Of a stretch of DNA of 64,000 bases, positions 32,408-40,514 are shown piece by piece. The DNA is taken from contig JACPSE010000058.1 in NCBI GenBank assembly GCA_016193465.1, positions 1-64,000 of the forward strand, written 5' to 3'. Made by a program: the position numbers and the translations under genes. This stretch comes from Deltaproteobacteria bacterium (GTDB lineage Bacteria > Desulfobacterota > Binatia > UBA9968). Every line of letters begins with the position of its first letter. The stretch's first letter is position 1. Under the pieces are notes generated by a model. It was given only the letters and a program-made list of their open reading frames with translations. It had not been told where the DNA came from and did no database searches.

Positions 32408-33469
32408 ATGATAAAGCGTATTCTCATCACCCCCATAACTCTTTTCCTTTCCCTTTGTCTTGTACCGAGCGTATGGTTTGTCCCCAGCATTCAGGCGCAG
32501 ACCGAGCCTTTCTATAGGGGTAAGACTATCCGGATCATTGTTGGCACCACGTCTGGGGGTCAATACGATCGCTGGGCTCGGCTGTTGAGCCAGCAGATGC
32601 CCAAGTATATCCCTGGAAACCCGGATATGATTGTGCAGAACATGCCAGGCGCTGGTTCCTTAGTCGCCGCAAACTATGTTTACGGAGTGGCCAAACCCGA
32701 CGGATTGACCCTTGGCATGTTCACCTATTACATCTACATGGATCAGCTCTTGGGCCACAAAGAAGTCCGGTTTGATTTGCGCAGATTCAACTGGATCGGG
32801 TCGCAGGAGAAAAGCCAAATGATACTCTTGGTGCGAGCTGACTCCCCGTATAAGTCCATCGAAGATATCCTTAAGGCCAAGGAACCACCAAAGTGTGGTG
32901 CCACGGGTAGTAGCGACTCAAGCTATGTCTTGGCTAAACTCCTGGAGGAGAGTCTGGGGGCAAAGTTTCAAATGGTCACTGGCTATCAGGGGGGAAATGA
33001 GATGGACCTAGCTTTAGAAAGGGGAGAGGTTGTTTGCCGGGGAACGAGACCTAGCGTTTATTTTGGCCGAGAGCCTTTTACCACGTGGCACAAAAAGGGC
33101 TTTATCCGGCCGCTTGTTCAAACTGGGCGTAAACGAGATCCGCGACTGGTCGATGTTCCTACAATCTATGAGATCATGGACAAGTATAAGGCTTCCCAGG
33201 TGAGCCGCCGTGTGGTTGAGGTCATAATGGCAGGTGATGAGTATGGTCGCCCCATGGTGGCCCCGCCTGGAGTTCCCATGGAAAGGGTGAGGATGCTACG
33301 CGAGGCCTATGATAAGAGCTTGAAGGACCCTGGTCTGATAGCCCAGGTCCAAAAGTCGCAGATGCAGGTGGAACCATCTACAGGTGATGAGCTCCAGATC
33401 CTGACACAAAGAGCCCTCGATCAACCTGCAGAGGTCATTGAGCGGCTTAAAACGCTCTTCGGGCAATAA
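32408..33469 (+). CDS. TctC/Bug-type solute-binding protein
   Basis: About 353 residues from ATG 32408, chosen because GGAG lies 6-7 bases before it. The signal peptide is MIKRILITPITLFLSLCLVP with probable cleavage after IQA or IQAQ. The mature start FYRGKTIRIIVGTTSGGQYDRWARLL, then IVQNMPGAGSLVAANYVY, marks the tripartite-tricarboxylate receptor family. Members capture carboxylic or aromatic acids in the periplasm. No TctA/TctB membrane genes are nearby. It follows the dehalogenase-like gene by about 25 bases, so it probably serves the same substrate. Confidence 0.85.
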   Translation: MIKRILITPITLFLSLCLVPSVWFVPSIQAQTEPFYRGKTIRIIVGTTSGGQYDRWARLLSQQMPKYIPGNPDMIVQNMPGAGSLVAANYVYGVAKPDGLTLGMFTYYIYMDQLLGHKEVRFDLRRFNWIGSQEKSQMILLVRADSPYKSIEDILKAKEPPKCGATGSSDSSYVLAKLLEESLGAKFQMVTGYQGGNEMDLALERGEVVCRGTRPSVYFGREPFTTWHKKGFIRPLVQTGRKRDPRLVDVPTIYEIMDKYKASQVSRRVVEVIMAGDEYGRPMVAPPGVPMERVRMLREAYDKSLKDPGLIAQVQKSQMQVEPSTGDELQILTQRALDQPAEVIERLKTLFGQ

Positions 33470-33536
33470 AGCCTCTACCGATGGGTTTTGGCATGTTGGC
33501 AAATGTTGTTGGTTCTCTCGCTACGGAACGGAAATC

Positions 33537-33780
33537 CTAAGCGGCAAAGCCCGAGTCTTCATGGAGCTCCCAAGAAACATCGCCAGCCGGACTCAGCGTG
33601 AAGGGCAGAGACTTCTGCATCGTTGGGGCGTATTCCTGCCAGGTCCCTTCTAGTATCTCGGTCGTCGGTGATCTCGCCGTACTTCGCAAAAACGCGCTTG
33701 CTGCGTGTTTCATTCTGCATCCGCTCCACGGTTGGCGCCGCCAAAGAGGCCTTGCGCAAGCTCTCTGAAAGATGTAAGAA
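33537..33780 (-). pseudogene. Possible remnant of a binding-protein C-terminus, frameshifted
   Basis: Two overlapping minus-strand frames join into one plausible protein end: KRVFAKYGEITDDR in one frame, then EILEGTWQEYAPTMQKSLPF in the next, ending ELHEDSGFAA at 33537. It somewhat resembles the C-terminus of NitT/TauT-type binding proteins. No upstream part is present. I hold this only weakly; it could be chance. Confidence 0.25.
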
Positions 33781-33788
33781 TTGTCAAT

Positions 33789-34028
33789 ATGAAAACTATT
33801 GCGATTACTATTGAGAACGATACTCTGGAGTCTATTGACGAGTTTGCCAGGAAATCTCCGCGACGCGGTGGCAGTCGCTCCGGAATCATCCGGATGGCTA
33901 TCAGGGAGTTCCTGACAAAACAACGGCAGCGGGACCGGGAGGCCCAAGAGCGGGAGATCTTCAAGAGGCACCGCAAGCGGTTGGAACGACAGGCCCGTGC
34001 CCTTATCTCCGAGCAGGCTAAGCCATGA
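33789..34028 (+). CDS. MazE/RHH-type antitoxin
   Basis: A 79-residue protein. The N-terminus MKTIAITIENDTLESIDEFA and the following RSGIIRMAIREFLTKQ form a ribbon-helix-helix DNA-binding fold. The rest is a highly charged helix (QRQRDREAQEREIFKRHRKRLERQAR) that would bind the toxin. The start at 33789 gives this complete fold; the longer frame from 33705 adds unrelated residues. It overlaps the toxin gene by 4 bases (ATGA). Confidence 0.8.
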   Translation: MKTIAITIENDTLESIDEFARKSPRRGGSRSGIIRMAIREFLTKQRQRDREAQEREIFKRHRKRLERQARALISEQAKP

Positions 34029-34381
34029 CGCGGGGCGAGATCTATCGTACCAAGGAACGGATAGCGGAGCGTGGAGATAAACCCGGTTTCTATGTGGTGG
34101 TATCACGTTGCTTCATCGCTGCTAATGATGACGTTTCAACAGTTATTTGCGCCCCGGTCTACGGCGACGTTCTGGGTTTAAACAGTGAGGTGATTCTGGG
34201 GCTTGATGAAGGGCTGCCACGGACGTGTGCGATTCGGTGCGACTTCCTAATGCTTATGTTTAAACGGAAACTCACTCGCTTTGTCAGTACCCTTCCCCAA
34301 GCTAAAATTCTGGAGCTAAATCGCGCCCTCGCTTATGCCCTGGAGTTGGGTGAACTTACCACCAGAGGCTACGTCAGATAA
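34025..34381 (+). CDS. MazF/PemK-type endoribonuclease toxin
   Basis: A 118-residue toxin. Family features: MTRGEIYRTKERIAERGDKPGFYVVVSR at the N-terminus, VSTVICAPVYGDVLGLNSEVILG in the core, RTCAIRCDFLMLMFKRKL and an end RALAYALELGEL. MazF toxins cut mRNA or tRNA at short sites. It is coupled to the antitoxin gene. It lies at the end of the accessory insert between ilvN and ilvC. Confidence 0.85.
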   Translation: MTRGEIYRTKERIAERGDKPGFYVVVSRCFIAANDDVSTVICAPVYGDVLGLNSEVILGLDEGLPRTCAIRCDFLMLMFKRKLTRFVSTLPQAKILELNRALAYALELGELTTRGYVR

Positions 34382-34720
34382 AGTCGCCTTATCAGGGCAC
34401 TACTCTGACTGTATCTCTTCCCCTTATTGGCGTCCCGTCAGAGGTCTTTCCGTCCATTGCGTTGAAGAAGTCAGGGAAACACTCGCGGGAATGAGAAAAT
34501 GACTGGGACGGGAGTCGATCTTAAGATTCCGGGAGGGTGACGTTCAGCGTCTCAGCGTCGACTGTCCAAAATCCTTTCTCATCCTTATACTAGGGCGAAA
34601 AGCAGCCCTCTCAGAGGATTCATGCCTCTGGATGAGGCCCTTCTTCAGAAGCCCGTAGAAATCCATTCCAGATTCGTGGAGGACGTCTGCCTTGACATTC
34701 TTGGCTGGGAATTTACCGGC
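34382..34720. other. Intergenic stretch with no supported gene
   Basis: About 340 bases between mazF and the ilvN stop. Several short open frames exist on both strands but none has a recognisable protein or ribosome binding site. It probably marks the right edge of the accessory insert. Confidence 0.6.
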
Positions 34721-35236
34721 TCAGGCCTTGGCCGTTTGCTGCTCTCGCCGGGACGGGAGTTTGGCCTCGCGCGGAATAGCGATGCGCCCGGTGCGGATAA
34801 GTTCCTTGATCCCGAGCGGTTTCAGCATATTGATCAGAGCCTCAACCTTGTCCACATCACCCGTCACCTCTATCGTATAGGTGGCAGGGGAAGAATCAAC
34901 GATTTTGGCTCGGAAAATATCCGCGATCCGTATAGCCTCGTCCCGGTGGTCCGGTCTGGTGTGAACTTTGATCAAGGCGGTTTCCCGGTCCAGGTAACTC
35001 GTCTCCGTCATGTCTACAACCTTGAGCACCTCGACCACCTTGTTCAGTTGTTTCATGATCTGTTCAATGACCCGTTCATCGCCTCCCGTCACAATCGTGA
35101 TCATAGAGGTCGTCGGATCCAGGGTGGGAGCTACGGAGAGGCTTTCAATATTATAGCCCCGGGCGCTGAACAGGCCAGCGACCCTGGCCAGCACGCCAAA
35201 CTTATTTTCTACTAGGACCGATATGATTCGTTCCAT
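34721..35236 (-). CDS. ilvN: Acetolactate synthase small (regulatory) subunit
   Basis: A 171-residue regulatory subunit (ilvN/ilvH type). The N-terminal ACT domain reads ISVLVENKFGVLARVAGLFSARGYNIESLSV and TTSMITIVTGGDE; the C-terminal half has HTRPDHRDEAIRIADIFRAKIVD and TYTIEVTGDVDKVEALI. It binds the large subunit IlvB and gives valine feedback. It follows ilvB by about 100 bases of word repeat. Normally ilvC comes next; here 4.3 kb separate them. Confidence 0.95.
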   Translation of the reverse strand: MERIISVLVENKFGVLARVAGLFSARGYNIESLSVAPTLDPTTSMITIVTGGDERVIEQIMKQLNKVVEVLKVVDMTETSYLDRETALIKVHTRPDHRDEAIRIADIFRAKIVDSSPATYTIEVTGDVDKVEALINMLKPLGIKELIRTGRIAIPREAKLPSRREQQTAKA

Positions 35237-35239
35237 CTG

Positions 35240-35337
35240 TGATGGTTACTCGTTAATCGTTATTAGTTATTCGTTCAATCGTGGAGTGTAGTGCCATTGA
35301 CCCGAATATACGAGTCAACGATTCACGAATAACGAGT
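35240..35337. repeat. Intergenic word repeat (ttaTTCGTtaATCGTT type)
   Basis: Repeated ACTCGTTAATCGTTATTAGT-like words and their complements (ACGAGTCAACGATTCACGAA) between ilvB and ilvN. Confidence 0.6.
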
Positions 35338-35338
35338 C

Positions 35339-37117
35339 TTAGGCTGGAAGAACGCCTTCCCCTTCCTCGGCTTTTTTCTTCGCCGCCCCGCTCCTTTGCG
35401 TCCTTCTGAGCTCCGGAGGATCTTCCAGCACCATTTCATGTTGCGCCCCACCGGCCGGAATCATAGGATAGCAGTTCTCAAACGGATCCACATGAAAGTC
35501 CATCAGGACGGGCCCTTTGTGCTTGAACCCCTCGCGGAGCACCGGCTCCACCTCCGCAGGCTTTAGAGCTCTCAAGCCGTAGATTCCATAGGCATCGGCC
35601 AGCTTGACAAAATCGGGGATCTTTCCGAGGTGGCTCGAGGCGTAGCGCCCCTCGTAAAAGAGATCCTGCCACTGCCGCACCATTCCGTGAAACCCGTTAT
35701 TGAGCAAAACGATCTTGACCGGCAGCTTGTGTCCGGCCGCCGTGGCCAGTTCCTGCAGGTTCATTTGAAAACTCCCCTCGCTGGTAATGCACATAACCAG
35801 CCTGTCAGGATAGGCCTTCTGCGCGCCCAGCGCCGCCGGGAGACCGAATCCCATCGTTCCCAGCCCCCCAGAAGTGATAAAAGTCCGCGGCCTGGTTCCT
35901 TTGAAGTACTGGGCAGCCCACATCTGGTGCTGGCCCACATCCGTCGCCACGATTCCTTCGTGCTTGGTGATTTCAAACAGCTTATCGATCACATACTGTG
36001 GTTTGGTTATCTTATCGTCCTGGTGGTAGCGCAGCGGATGGGCTCGTTTCCACTCCTCAATTTGGTTCCGCCACGGCCGGCGCCGCTCCTTCAGATCCTT
36101 CTGGTTACCATCCATCGACCGTAAAAGAACATTCATCTGGCGCAAAACGGCTTTCACATCGCCGACGATGGGAATATGGGCAAGGACGTTTTTCTTAATG
36201 GAAGTGGGGTCGATGTCGATATGAATCACCCGCGCCTCGGGACAGAAATCAGAGAGCTTCCCGGTCACCCGGTCATCAAACCGCGCCCCCACGGCTATCA
36301 AAAGATCGGCATGGTGCATGGCCATATTGCTACAGTAGCTCCCATGCATGCCTAACATGCCCATCGAAAGGGGATGAGTGCCAGGAAAACTCCCCAGCCC
36401 CATCAGCGTCATGTTGACGGGGATTTGGGTAATCTCGGCCAACTCAAGGATTTCATCAGCCGCGTCCGAGAAGAGAGCCCCTCCACCCACGTAGATCACG
36501 GGCTTTTGAGCCTTCATGATCTCGTCGGCCGCCTGCTTGATCTGGTGCTTGTTCCCTTCGTACGTCGGGTTATAACCGCGCAAGTTCACTTTCTCCGGAT
36601 ACTTGAATTCTGCCTTATCCGTGGTCACATCCTTGGGAATGTCCACCAGCACGGGTCCCGGCCTGCCAGTCGTGGCGATGTAGAAAGCCTCCTTGATCGT
36701 CCGCGCCAAGTCGTTCACATCCTTCACCAAAACGTTGTGCTTGGTGCAGGGACGGCTGATCCCCACGTTATCGGCCTCCTGAAATGCGTCGTTCCCGATC
36801 AGGTTAGTGGAGACTTGCCCGGTGAACGCGACCAGAGGGATTGAATCCATATAGGCATCCGCCAGACCGGTTACAATATTCGTCATCCCAGGACCGGAAG
36901 TGACGAGCACCACGCCCGCTTTGCCGGTAGCCTTGGCATATCCCTCGGCCATATGCGCGGCGCCCTGCTCATGGCGAGTCAAAACCACTTCGACATCCTT
37001 CTGCTGGTGCAAAACGTCGAAAAGCTTGAGAACCACTCCACCAGGGATTCCGAATATAACCTTGACCCTTTCCTCTTTGAGGCACTCGACGAATATTTCC
37101 GCTCCGGTCTTTTTCAT
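35339..37117 (-). CDS. ilvB: Acetolactate synthase large subunit
   Basis: A 592-residue ThDP enzyme that starts branched-chain amino acid synthesis from pyruvate. The catalytic Glu50 (TRHEQGAAHMAEGYA), FTGQVSTNLIGNDAFQEAD, the FAD-binding middle (GARFDDRVTG) and FITSGGLGTMGFGLPAALGA are present. The ThDP/Mg motif, normally GDGS...N, reads SEGS at 446-449 with N474 kept; the metal-ligand Asp is Glu here. The C-terminus has a basic/acidic tail after MVLEDPPELRRTQRSG. It overlaps the small DUF465 gene by 4 bases and is followed by ilvN. Confidence 0.94.
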   Translation of the reverse strand: MKKTGAEIFVECLKEERVKVIFGIPGGVVLKLFDVLHQQKDVEVVLTRHEQGAAHMAEGYAKATGKAGVVLVTSGPGMTNIVTGLADAYMDSIPLVAFTGQVSTNLIGNDAFQEADNVGISRPCTKHNVLVKDVNDLARTIKEAFYIATTGRPGPVLVDIPKDVTTDKAEFKYPEKVNLRGYNPTYEGNKHQIKQAADEIMKAQKPVIYVGGGALFSDAADEILELAEITQIPVNMTLMGLGSFPGTHPLSMGMLGMHGSYCSNMAMHHADLLIAVGARFDDRVTGKLSDFCPEARVIHIDIDPTSIKKNVLAHIPIVGDVKAVLRQMNVLLRSMDGNQKDLKERRRPWRNQIEEWKRAHPLRYHQDDKITKPQYVIDKLFEITKHEGIVATDVGQHQMWAAQYFKGTRPRTFITSGGLGTMGFGLPAALGAQKAYPDRLVMCITSEGSFQMNLQELATAAGHKLPVKIVLLNNGFHGMVRQWQDLFYEGRYASSHLGKIPDFVKLADAYGIYGLRALKPAEVEPVLREGFKHKGPVLMDFHVDPFENCYPMIPAGGAQHEMVLEDPPELRRTQRSGAAKKKAEEGEGVLPA

Positions 37118-37359
37118 GAGGTCTCCCTTTGAACGCCAGGCTGCCGGTATTTCCCTAGGATCTCCATGATCTTGTCTTTTCCCGCAAGCTTGAGCTTCTG
37201 AAGCCTTTTTTTCTCTACCTCTTCTGCCGGAGTCAGATGGGATTTGTGCTGGTATGCCAGAAGTTTCTTCTCTAGCTCTTGGTGCTCTTCATAATATCTT
37301 CTAAGTTCCGGATCCCTATCTAAAAGAGAGACGATAAACTCTTCCTCTCTCCTCTCCAT
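37114..37359 (-). CDS. YdcH-like DUF465 protein
   Basis: An 81-residue helical protein: RDPELRRYYEEHQELEKKLLAYQHKSHLTPAEEVEKKRLQKLKLAGKDKIMEIL. The LTPAEE..EKKRLQK.KL..KD.I pattern is DUF465 (YdcH/SlyX-like size). Function is unknown; such proteins form helical hairpins. It is the first gene after the ilv promoter and overlaps ilvB by 4 bases, so it may be involved in ilv regulation or simply ride in the operon. Confidence 0.82.
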   Translation of the reverse strand: MERREEEFIVSLLDRDPELRRYYEEHQELEKKLLAYQHKSHLTPAEEVEKKRLQKLKLAGKDKIMEILGKYRQPGVQRETS

Positions 37360-37399
37360 AAGAGAGCCTCCTTATTTCTTTTTGTCCTTAGGGGTTGTT

Positions 37400-37428
37400 A
37401 ATTTATCCTACGGTGTCTTCTTTGTCAA
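37400..37428 (-). promoter_or_regulatory. Strong sigma70-type promoter of the DUF465-ilvB-ilvN operon
   Basis: Minus strand TTGACA (37428-37423), 17-base spacer, TAAATT (37405-37400). The transcript would start about 35 bases before the ATG at 37359, leaving no room for a leader-peptide attenuator. Confidence 0.6.
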
Positions 37429-37464
37429 CGCAACAATAAAAATCCGTTATAAAAGGCTGTTTTG

Positions 37465-38190
37465 TTAAGACCTTACACGCTTCTTAAGCTCAGCCTCCGA
37501 AGGCCTGAGGTACAGGGGAATCATCGTACCCACTGAATCGAACTCCTGTCTTCTAACTCTTGCCTCTCCCAATTGAGCGACTGCGCATGCTGTCGAGGGG
37601 TAGGCCTCCCCTAGAGTTAAAAAGCCCCTGTCGGCCAACGCGGTAGTAATCAGGTTGCCGTAAGCTTTGATCCCGTCACCTATGAATAGGCAGGGCTCTG
37701 AGTGCCCAAGAACCGCCGCCCTGTCGATAATCGCGTCAGGGGAAGAAACGAGATCTTCGGTCAGGCGCTCCAAAGCTCCATCTCTCCTCCGGAACAGAGC
37801 AGCGTAAACCTCTTTTTTACGGGCATCGAGAAAGGGACAAACCAAACCCTCCCAGCCGGTTACCCTGGTTGCTATGGCCGGCAGGGTCGGAACTCCAACA
37901 ACGGGGATCTCCCATCCGTAAGCTAGACCCTTCACTGTACTCAATCCAATTCTGAGTCCGGTAAAAGAACCCGGACCTAGAGAGACTGCAAAGGCAGATA
38001 TCTCAGATAATGATAGACTCGCCCTGCTTAGAACCGCATCGATCAACGGCAGGAGGATTTCCGCATGATTACCGCGCGCCCCTGGCCCGCCCTGTTTTGG
38101 GGCGGAACGCGCCTCTTCTAAAATCAGCTTCCCTTCTTCTACGATAGCTACACTCGCTGTTGCCGTGGCCGTGTCGATTCCGAGAATCAT
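37465..38190 (-). CDS. tsaB: tRNA threonylcarbamoyladenosine factor TsaB
   Basis: About 241 residues from ATG 38190 (MILGIDTATATASVAIVEEG); a GTG three codons earlier is possible. TsaB works with TsaD/TsaE to make t6A37 in tRNAs. Motifs: HAEILLPLIDAVL, SLGPGSFTGLRIGLSTVKGLA and VCPFLDARKKEVYAALF. It follows rseP upstream on the same strand, with a word repeat between. Confidence 0.92.
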   Translation of the reverse strand: MILGIDTATATASVAIVEEGKLILEEARSAPKQGGPGARGNHAEILLPLIDAVLSRASLSLSEISAFAVSLGPGSFTGLRIGLSTVKGLAYGWEIPVVGVPTLPAIATRVTGWEGLVCPFLDARKKEVYAALFRRRDGALERLTEDLVSSPDAIIDRAAVLGHSEPCLFIGDGIKAYGNLITTALADRGFLTLGEAYPSTACAVAQLGEARVRRQEFDSVGTMIPLYLRPSEAELKKRVRS

Positions 38191-38202
38191 AAAAAGCACT
38201 TA

Positions 38203-38272
38203 GCTCTCAGCATTCAGCTATCAGCCCCCGCCTCTCCCTCTTAGCTGATCGCTGACGGCTGATGGCTGGCAG
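38203..38272. repeat. Intergenic word repeat (GCTGAtgGCTGA type)
   Basis: AGCTCTCAGC, TTCAGCTATCAGC, and TGACGGCTGATGGCTGG words in both orientations between rseP and tsaB. Confidence 0.6.
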
Positions 38273-39346
38273 CTATCCTTCAAAAAACCTGGCGATATCT
38301 CTATAAAAAGCATAGATCATAATAAGGCCTAGAATAAAAATGCCGACCTGTTGAGCCCTTTCTCGGTGTTTGAGTTTGACCGGCTTGCCTAGGATCAATT
38401 CGAAGAGAAAAAAGAGCAAATGTCCGCCGTCCAGGACAGGAATGGGCAAAAGATTCAGTACCCCGAGGTTGATGCTTAGTATGGCGACAAAAAACAAAAA
38501 GCTCCCCAGCCCCTCTCGCGCCTGCTGGCCCGCCATTTGCGCGATCAAGAGAGGTCCCCCAAGATTCCTGGGAGAGACTTCGCCTTTTATCATCTTGAAA
38601 AGAGCAAGCACAGTCAAAACCGAATACTCTCCGGTTGCGTAAAAGGCCTGTCCTACCGCGAGCACGGGATTGACTTTCTCAACAGCAACTTCGCCGCTTG
38701 CTATTCCAATCACCCAGATTTCTGTTTGCTCTCCAAAGATGTTTCTTCCCTCCCTCTTGATCGGCTGAATGATAAGCTCCAGCTCATGGCTGTCCCTCTG
38801 AAGTCGAACTTTCAAGGCCCTGCCTTGACTCTCCTTGATCTTGCTGGAAAGGTCCTCCCACTTTTTTACCTCCCGGCCGTCAACGCCTACAATCCGGTCT
38901 CCCTTTTGCACGCCTGCCCGTGCGGCCGGCGAATTTGGCTCCACAGCGCCCACCTGTGTCGTTAGAAAGCGTATGCCTAAGAAGATGAAAATGCAGGCAA
39001 AGATCACGACCGCCAGGAGCAGGTTAAATACCGGGCCGGCCGCCACGATAGCCGCGCGCTTGGCAAGCCCTTGATGAGAGAAAGATCGCTGCGTGTCCCC
39101 TGCCTGGACTTCCTCCTCGGGGTCTTCTCCTACCATTTTGACATATCCCCCCAAGGGAAAGGCGCTTACCAGGTACTCGGTCTCGCCGACTCTTCGCCCC
39201 AATAACCTCGGGCCAAAACCGATAGAAAAGGTGAGAACTCCTACGCCTGTTTTTTTTGCTAAAAGAAAGTGACCCAACTCGTGGATAATGATCAAAATCC
39301 CCAGACCTACGAGGGCTGCCACAACCGCATGAATAATATTCACCAT
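38273..39346 (-). CDS. rseP: Site-2 intramembrane metalloprotease RseP
   Basis: A 357-residue membrane protease. The zinc site HELGH (residues 22-26) lies in the first transmembrane helix and the third ligand in NLLPIPVLDGGHLLFF near the C-terminus. One PDZ domain (GAVEPNSPAARAGVQKGDRIVGVDGREV) is present instead of the two of E. coli RseP, so it is shorter. It cleaves anti-sigma factors and leftover signal peptides. It follows dxr by 13 bases. Confidence 0.94.
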   Translation of the reverse strand: MVNIIHAVVAALVGLGILIIIHELGHFLLAKKTGVGVLTFSIGFGPRLLGRRVGETEYLVSAFPLGGYVKMVGEDPEEEVQAGDTQRSFSHQGLAKRAAIVAAGPVFNLLLAVVIFACIFIFLGIRFLTTQVGAVEPNSPAARAGVQKGDRIVGVDGREVKKWEDLSSKIKESQGRALKVRLQRDSHELELIIQPIKREGRNIFGEQTEIWVIGIASGEVAVEKVNPVLAVGQAFYATGEYSVLTVLALFKMIKGEVSPRNLGGPLLIAQMAGQQAREGLGSFLFFVAILSINLGVLNLLPIPVLDGGHLLFFLFELILGKPVKLKHRERAQQVGIFILGLIMIYAFYRDIARFFEG

Positions 39347-39359
39347 TGTCCTTTCTCCT

Positions 39360-40514
39360 TTACGCTCTCTCGATAAGCGCCAACGCTTTGTCCCGCGCCC
39401 ACCGATCCACCTCCAGGATCTCCTGCACCTCTCCCGGGCGTCGCGTGGCGTGCGCCTCCATGGTCCTTTCGATGACTCGATGAATCTTACGAAAGCCGAT
39501 GCGCTTTTCTAAGAAGGCGGCGACGGCGACCTCATTTGCCGCATTGAGAACCGCAGGCATGGTCCCCCCCGCCGCCAGTGCTTGATAGGCCAGATTCAGG
39601 GCCGGGAATCTCCTCTTCTCCACAGGGGAAAAAGTCAGCTCACCCAGCCGGGTTAACTCCAACCGGCGGCAGTTCACCTTCAACCGATGAGGGTAGGAAA
39701 GGGCGTAGGCAATGGGTATGCGCATATCCGGAATTCCCATCTGGGCGATGATGGACCCATCCTGGTAGCGGACCATAGAGTGGACGATACTCTGCGGATG
39801 AATCACTACTTCTACCTGCGACGGCAGCATATCGAATAACCATCGAGCCTCTACGACTTCCAGCCCTTTGTTCATCATCGTCGCCGAGTCGACAGTAATC
39901 TTCGGCCCCATCTTCCAGTTCGGGTGCCTCAAGGCTTGCTGCACCGTGACATGATCCAACGCCCTGAGAGAGACATGGAGAAAGGGTCCTCCGGAAGCGG
40001 TGAGGATCAGGCGATCCACCTCTTCCAGGCGGTTTCCCTGCAGGCATTGGAAGATGGCGCTGTGTTCGCTGTCCACAGGAAGAAGCCGCGACCCTTTTTT
40101 CTTCGCCTCCCGAACAAAGATCTCCCCAGCCATGACCAGGGCCTCTTTGTTGGCAAGGGCCACTTCCTTCCCCGCGCGTACCGCCGCCAAGGTCGGCACC
40201 AAACCGGCGCCCCCGACAATCGCTGCGACCACGACGTCCACTGCGTTCGCGGTAGCTACAACGGTGGCGCCGTGCTCTCCCCACAGGATCTCTGTTTTCT
40301 GATCGCCCAGAGTCTTGCGCAAGAGAGGAACTCCCTCTTGCTCCTTGACGCTGACCCATTGCGGAGCGAACTCTTTGATTTGGGCGGCGAGGAGTTTGAG
40401 ATTGCGACCGGCAACAAGGCCCCGGACCCTAAACTCATCCGGGAAGCGGCGCGCCAAATCCAGCGTGCTAACCCCGATCGAGCCGGTGGAGCCCAGCACT
40501 ACGATCGACTTCAT
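39360..40514 (-). CDS. dxr: 1-deoxy-D-xylulose 5-phosphate reductoisomerase
   Basis: A 384-residue Dxr, second step of the MEP isoprenoid pathway. NADPH motif VVLGSTGSIGVSTLDLARRF, then ALANKEALVMAG, LLPVDSEHSAIFQCL, LTASGGPF, HPNWKMGPKITVDSATMMNKGLEVVEA and IVHSMVRYQDGS are all present. Length is normal. It overlaps cdsA by 4 bases. Confidence 0.96.
   Translation of the reverse strand: MKSIVVLGSTGSIGVSTLDLARRFPDEFRVRGLVAGRNLKLLAAQIKEFAPQWVSVKEQEGVPLLRKTLGDQKTEILWGEHGATVVATANAVDVVVAAIVGGAGLVPTLAAVRAGKEVALANKEALVMAGEIFVREAKKKGSRLLPVDSEHSAIFQCLQGNRLEEVDRLILTASGGPFLHVSLRALDHVTVQQALRHPNWKMGPKITVDSATMMNKGLEVVEARWLFDMLPSQVEVVIHPQSIVHSMVRYQDGSIIAQMGIPDMRIPIAYALSYPHRLKVNCRRLELTRLGELTFSPVEKRRFPALNLAYQALAAGGTMPAVLNAANEVAVAAFLEKRIGFRKIHRVIERTMEAHATRRPGEVQEILEVDRWARDKALALIERA

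Noticed and set aside
34622-35215. Long plus-strand frame opposite ilvN
   Set aside because: It is the shadow of a clearly conserved gene and shows no protein features of its own.
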